Assembly (NCBI GenBank): GCA_026075535.2
Contig: AP026545.1
Coordinates: 3,658,001 to 3,722,000 of the forward strand
Source of the DNA: Tricholoma matsutake
Taxonomy: Eukaryota; Basidiomycota; Agaricomycetes; Agaricales; Tricholomataceae
Direction: 5' to 3'
DNA: 64,000 bases
Shown: piece by piece, positions 60,201 through 64,000 of the stretch
Position numbering within the stretch: position 1 is the stretch's first letter
How the letters are laid out: each line of letters opens with the position of its first letter
Notes under the pieces: model-generated
What the model was told of the DNA's origin: nothing
Seen by the model: the letters and a program-made list of their open reading frames with translations, nothing else
Database searches by the model: none
Program-made: the position numbers and the translations under genes

Positions 60201-61845
60201 GAACTTTATAGAGCTTCAACAATGATTGTAGATGTGTTTTCTGAGCTTGAATGACAAGGTGGACCTATCAGCATGTAAAAGAAACAAGAAGAACATGCCC
60301 AGCATGAGCGAAGAAATGAAGGAAAGACAGAGATGTTGTTGTATTAGAAGTGAGGCTGTCCTGTTGTTGCTGTGGCTCATGTTTGAGAGGGAGAGTACAC
60401 CATTGTCGACGTTGACGTGGCATTCACGTAGGGTGTTTGGATGTATTGAATGGGTCCAGGGGCACAATCTGGTGGGTCTCTGATGTGGGGGGGATGGTAT
60501 AGGTCATCATTGTAGTTGGTGGGGCTGCCTGGGTGGTTTCATCAAGTACACAACATGTTCAGAGGAACATGTCCATATGCCCTTGCATAACAGCACTTTT
60601 TGTGTTTTCATAGCTCAGTTGGGGTGAACAGGGGTGGATGGGTGGTGAAGAGGGGTGTTCTGGTGGGTCTTGTACTCTATCCCATTGATTTAGAGCTGCA
60701 GTTTTCAGTTCAGAGTGGGGCAGGGCTGGGGAATGAATCATTGTCAATGATGATGTGGCTGTTGCAGCAGGCAGTTTGAGGTGTGTAATGGGGAGCAGTG
60801 GGACAGGCTGGGGGGAGCTGGGTGGTACTGGAGAGTCAGCTCCAGGGAAACAAGCATCAAAAAAAATAGTTCAATGCTGCAAGGGCATCAAATACCAGTG
60901 GCTAAGGTGAAACAAGGCAGAGGGGGGCCGAAAAGAGAAAGGAGGGTAGAGGAGAGTCAGCATCAGTGAAATGAGACACAGGGGGGGTCCTAAGACATAG
61001 GGTGGGGGGTGGGAAGAGGCAGCTGCCAGTGAAACAGAGTGGGCATCATCAGAATGAGAGCCTGCAATGCCAAACAACACCAGAGGGGCATCGAACAAGG
61101 AGCAGGAGGAGGGGGCTTTGACATAACAGGGAGGCAGCAGGTAGAAAACGAGTGATGGAGACTAAAACAGAGTTGGAGGAAGTATGATAGCTGCTAGCGC
61201 TGTGGGTGGTCATAGTTGTTGCAGAAGCTGATTGGTGTGGTTTGCAGCATTTAGCAGGAGTAATCATTGAGGGCTGCTGTAGGTAGCAAAATGGTGCATT
61301 GGCAGGTACACTGGGGTTGGCTGGGGTGCATGGGCAGTGAATAGGGCACAGGCAATGAACAGGGGTTGTCAACAGTTGTTGATGGGTCATCAGTGATGCG
61401 GCAGGGGTGTACCACACAGATGACACTGGAATGGTGCATTTACAGGGGGTCTGTGGTGAGCTGGGTGGCTGGGATGGGGTTGGCAGTGAACGGGGGGTGT
61501 CTCCAGCTGTAGATGTTGTTGTTGATGACAAGGCAGCGACATGAGGCACAGGCGTGTTTGTGGTGACATGTCTGATGGGGGGATGTGCAGGGTTGGTAAT
61601 TGATGTTCTGCTGTGTTTGCAGCCCAGTGAGATGCATGGGGTGGAGATGGGGTATAGGTGGTGTATAAACAATAAATGAGAGTATAATTGATGATAGTTC
61701 AGGGAGGGAGTGCTATTGTTCTGTGTCCGGTGTGAAAAAAAATGACCGTTTTGGAAATTTCAGGGTTGGCAGGGTAAAGAAAAGATGTGTGTCATGAGAG
61801 GGAGTGTACTAGAGTGTGGATAGTAAGTTTGTTATAAAAAAAAAG
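57269..61845. other. CpG-poor, repeat-rich block between direct repeats
   Basis: About 4.6 kb with almost no CG dinucleotides and strong strand bias (long G/T-rich stretches). Related G-rich segments occur at 57410-58130 and 60470-61640; for example, GTTCAGATGAACACATCTGC near 58055 and GTTCAGAGGAACATGTCCAT near 60555 lead similar flanks. Simple tandem patterns occur at 59089-59165 (TTTTGAGGA / TTGCGATG) and 60134-60218 (TTTGTAGAGGT / GTAGAGCTT). A cysteine/histidine-rich minus frame near 58830-58980 (FCGFCLGF, HHQCQQCKVCC) might be a relic zinc finger. The long Pro/Thr-rich frames are composition artefacts. Probably decayed transposon DNA. Confidence 0.55.
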
Positions 61846-61932
61846 TGGAAGGAAGCCAAAGCTTCCAACACTCAGGGACCAAGAAACTATAAGGAACTTA
61901 ATATATTTCAAGGGGGGAATCTAGAATACAGT
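61846..61932. repeat. 87-bp direct repeat, right copy
   Basis: Second copy of the retrotransposon-tail segment at 57182-57268. It ends immediately before the left tip of the Harbinger element. Differences from the left copy include a CG-to-CA change, in line with the decay seen nearby. Confidence 0.85.
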
Positions 61933-62177
61933 AGGGTCGTTCACAGTAGATGAAAGCACTGCGTTCTGAAGGCGATTTCAAAAGTGATTTTGAATTAGGA
62001 GATATACATAAAATCAAAATTTGAAATGACTGAAAGCACTTTTTCAACTTTGATCAGCATAAAAAAATGGCATTCCCAGTGCAACACCTCAAGCACTCTT
62101 TGAATTTGGCTGCATGTGGCTCCATCACAATGCTTATAATTGATGGTTATCTATTGGCTCTCTGACATAACAACCAC

Positions 62178-63657
62178 ATGCCAACTAAGTCAGATTGCAC
62201 CATGGCAGCAGATGCTTTACATCAGGCCTTCTTAGTGAATCTGATAGCAGAGGCTGAGGCTCAACTTTATGAAGAAGGTTCTGAATCTGAATACTCCTCT
62301 AGTGCCTCAAGTCATTCATCAGCAGACTCCAGCTTCTCCTCTTCCTCTGATGATGAGCCACTCCCTCAGACCAGTGGGGCCATACTTGAGACTTTGGGGC
62401 AGCTAGATTCAGAGCATTACCTCAACTCACGAGAGAAAATCAACAAAGATGGCAGACAACTTTGCCTCCTGCTTCATGATTATAAATTCAACTGAACTGA
62501 GATCTTCCATTCCTACCTCTGGATTGACCCTGGATGCTTTGATGACCTTGTCAATGTCCTTAAAGATGATCCTGTCTTCCACAATAACTCCAACAACCCA
62601 CAGATGCCCATAGATGAGCAGCTCGCTATTGCACTCTTCCAATTTGGCCACTATGGAAATGCAGCTAGCACATTAAAAGTAGCATTATGGGCAGGTGTTG
62701 GTTTTGGTACAGTACCACTTGTGACAAACCCTGTACTCAAGGCAACATGCTCAGAGAGGTTTTGCAAGTCTGCACTCCACTGGTCAAGTCCCTGGGCAAA
62801 GGAGGCTGCCAAGGCATGGGTCCAAGATGCATCTTGCCCTGTTTGGAGAGATGGGTGGCTCATGGTAGATGGTACACTGGTGTCACTCTTTATGCATCCT
62901 GGATTCTTTGGGAACACATTCTTTGATTGAAAATCCAATTACTCTCTGAATGTACAGGTTAGTCCCTTTTTGTACACCAAAGTATTTGTATTCATGTGCA
63001 AGGACTGTACCTCAGATCATCTCAACTCCAGACTTGCAGATTATAGATTATGGTGTAGGGCTTCTGGGTTCACAGCATGATTCAACTGCATGGTCAGCAA
63101 CTCGTGTACCTCAAGAGCATAATTGGCTGATGCAAGATGGTGAATGGGTGTGGGGTGACTCAGCATACCCTGGTGTCAGGCACCATATAAAAAGTGAGAC
63201 ACTATGCCATCTGCAATGATTTATCAATGCTGATATCACAACAAGGCCCGAGAATGAGACTGAGGAGAATAAAAGACATAACTATTATGTTTCAAAAGTA
63301 TGCATCCAATCTGAGCACTGTATGGGCTTCCTAAAAGGATGCTGGTCCTCTTTGCAAGGCCTTCATACCCACATCAATGATGAAAAGGGCTTGCAGTATG
63401 CTGCACTGTGGGTCATTGCCTTAAATCATGAAGACATGCAATTTGTCGACAGGGACACATTTTATAAGAAGGGGCAGAGGATAGCAAAGAAGGAGAGGCA
63501 AGAATATGCAGAATGGAGGGCTGAATGAGAGCTAGCAGCACTAGAGGATGAAATGAATGCCAAAGAGAGAGGCGAGATAGAGTTACTCAAGGGAAAAATT
63601 AAACGAGAGGAGTTGAAGAAGGAACTACTTGCATATTTAGATGCCCAGCAGCAGTAG
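62178..63657 (+). pseudogene. Harbinger-type DDE transposase with four in-frame TGA codons
   Basis: Starts MPTKSDCTMAADALHQAF and has an acidic serine-rich N-terminal part. The nuclease domain (DDE_Tnp_4 type) shows WLMVDGTLVSLFMHPGFF (first D), IIDYGVGLLGSQHDSTAW (second D), GEWVWGDSAYPGVR and IQSEHCMGFLKGCWSSL (E). One intron is needed, 62958-63015 (GTTAGT...CTCAG), and after its removal the frame is continuous to a TAG at 63655-63657. Four TGA codons interrupt it: 62493-62495, 62928-62930, 63217-63219 and 63526-63528. No frameshift is needed. Three of the TGAs stand where family context suggests arginine, so CGA-to-TGA decay is the simplest cause. Confidence 0.8.
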
Positions 63658-63704
63658 AACAGCTTGAATTACATGAACATGTAACAAGACCAAATGAAAC
63701 TGCA

Positions 63705-64000
63705 ACTAACAGAGATTAGGATCAATATTACTCATGGGTCCTCCTCTCTTCATATGCTCAAGAGCTATCTGATGGTCAAACATGGTGGCCTCATGTGCAT
63801 GCTGAGCATTGGCCTCTCATTGATGGTGCTCCAAGTGGGTGCACTCCATCTCCATATTCATTTGATGTTTGATGTGTTCCTTCTCAATAGAGCAGTGGGT
63901 CTTGGCCTCAGCTTGCATGCTCGCAATCTTGAGGCAGTTGCCCCATTCAGCAGTGGCGATCTCAGAGATAGAGTCTGCCATTGATTTGTGCTTGCCACCA
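63705..64000 (-). pseudogene. Harbinger accessory ORF (C-terminal part, interrupted)
   Basis: A minus-strand frame enters from beyond the window and contains MADSISEIATAEWGNCLKIA, KTHCSIEKEHIKHQMNMEME, one in-frame TGA at 63817-63819, then QIALEHMKRGG and a TAG at 63705-63707. The long charged helix fits the C-terminal part of the Myb/SANT-like DNA-binding protein that accompanies Harbinger transposases; the DNA-binding domain itself would lie outside the window. The TGA sits between HHQ and EANAQHAH, where arginine would suit the helix. Confidence 0.55.

Larger units (their letters stand above)
61934..64000. mobile_element. PIF/Harbinger DNA transposon (left part, runs off the window)
   Basis: The proposed left tip reads GGGTCGTTCACAGTAG, almost the same as the MITE tip GGGTTGTTCACGGTAG at 50023 reversed. 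Inside lie a transposase-like gene on plus and an accessory ORF on minus that continues beyond the window, the two-gene plan of PIF/Harbinger elements. CG dinucleotides are very scarce. The right terminus is not in the window, so the left border is an inference from the tip similarity. Confidence 0.7.

Noticed and set aside
61049..61672. 207-residue minus frame rich in Thr, Pro and Ser
   Set aside because: Composition follows the G-rich, CG-poor strand of a repeat block. No domain, and similar artefact frames occur at 57340-57643.
1..64000. CRISPR arrays, rRNA genes, or prokaryotic operons
   Set aside because: No regularly spaced repeats or rRNA signatures. Spliced genes and an intron-bearing tRNA show a eukaryotic nuclear sequence.

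Overview
The window is nuclear DNA of a filamentous basidiomycete, most likely an Agaricomycete. Genes are dense, most are split by many introns of about 45-65 bases with GTRNGT...YAG borders, and the set is fungal: yeast-type mRNA-capping triphosphatase, Flo8-like LisH regulator, Mob2, Ure2-type glutathione transferases, aquaglyceroporin. No species is named, because nothing in the sequence is decisive.

Layout. 1-5160: no convincing gene; AT-rich spacer with a hairpin and a short palindromic repeat cluster. 5161-14494: protein kinase, capping-enzyme triphosphatase (CET1), mitochondrial porin, an intron-containing tRNA-Asp, and a Rad60/NIP45-type SUMO-like protein, all on the minus strand. 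14571-17444: GCFC/PAXBP1-type splicing-related protein on plus, sharing a 76-base promoter gap with the Rad60 gene. 17994-19439: aquaglyceroporin. 22792-26600: an amino-acid transporter-like membrane protein and a divergent heme oxygenase. 28039-35013: small mitochondrial-type protein, homeodomain protein, and, divergent from the latter, a complete Argonaute with a DEDD catalytic set. 36056-40966: two tandem duplications side by side, Mob2 x2 then glutathione transferase x2, the latter with a patch of near identity that includes an intron. 43868-48474: RanGAP (RNA1) and a convergent LisH/Flo8-SSBP-like regulator. 49719-50023: a MITE with a TAA target duplication. 52129-54817: an uncharacterised gene and a divergent DUF3605 protein. 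54944-56640: an unresolved multi-exon gene or gene relic.

From about 56900 to the right edge the window turns into mobile DNA: a non-LTR retrotransposon 3' fragment, a 4.6 kb strongly CpG-poor block bounded by an 87-base direct repeat, and a PIF/Harbinger element (transposase on plus, accessory ORF on minus). The Harbinger reading frames are intact apart from in-frame TGA codons, most or all of which are one C-to-T change from CGA. The pattern fits cytosine-methylation decay or a RIP-like process.

Read together, the window holds ordinary housekeeping genes, one core RNA-silencing gene, and a silenced-looking transposon island. Most gene models were assembled by eye from conserved protein motifs and splice signals. 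Gene ends are firm where a motif-bearing exon carries the stop; internal splice sites are good estimates. I found no CRISPR array and no convincing new multi-gene system.
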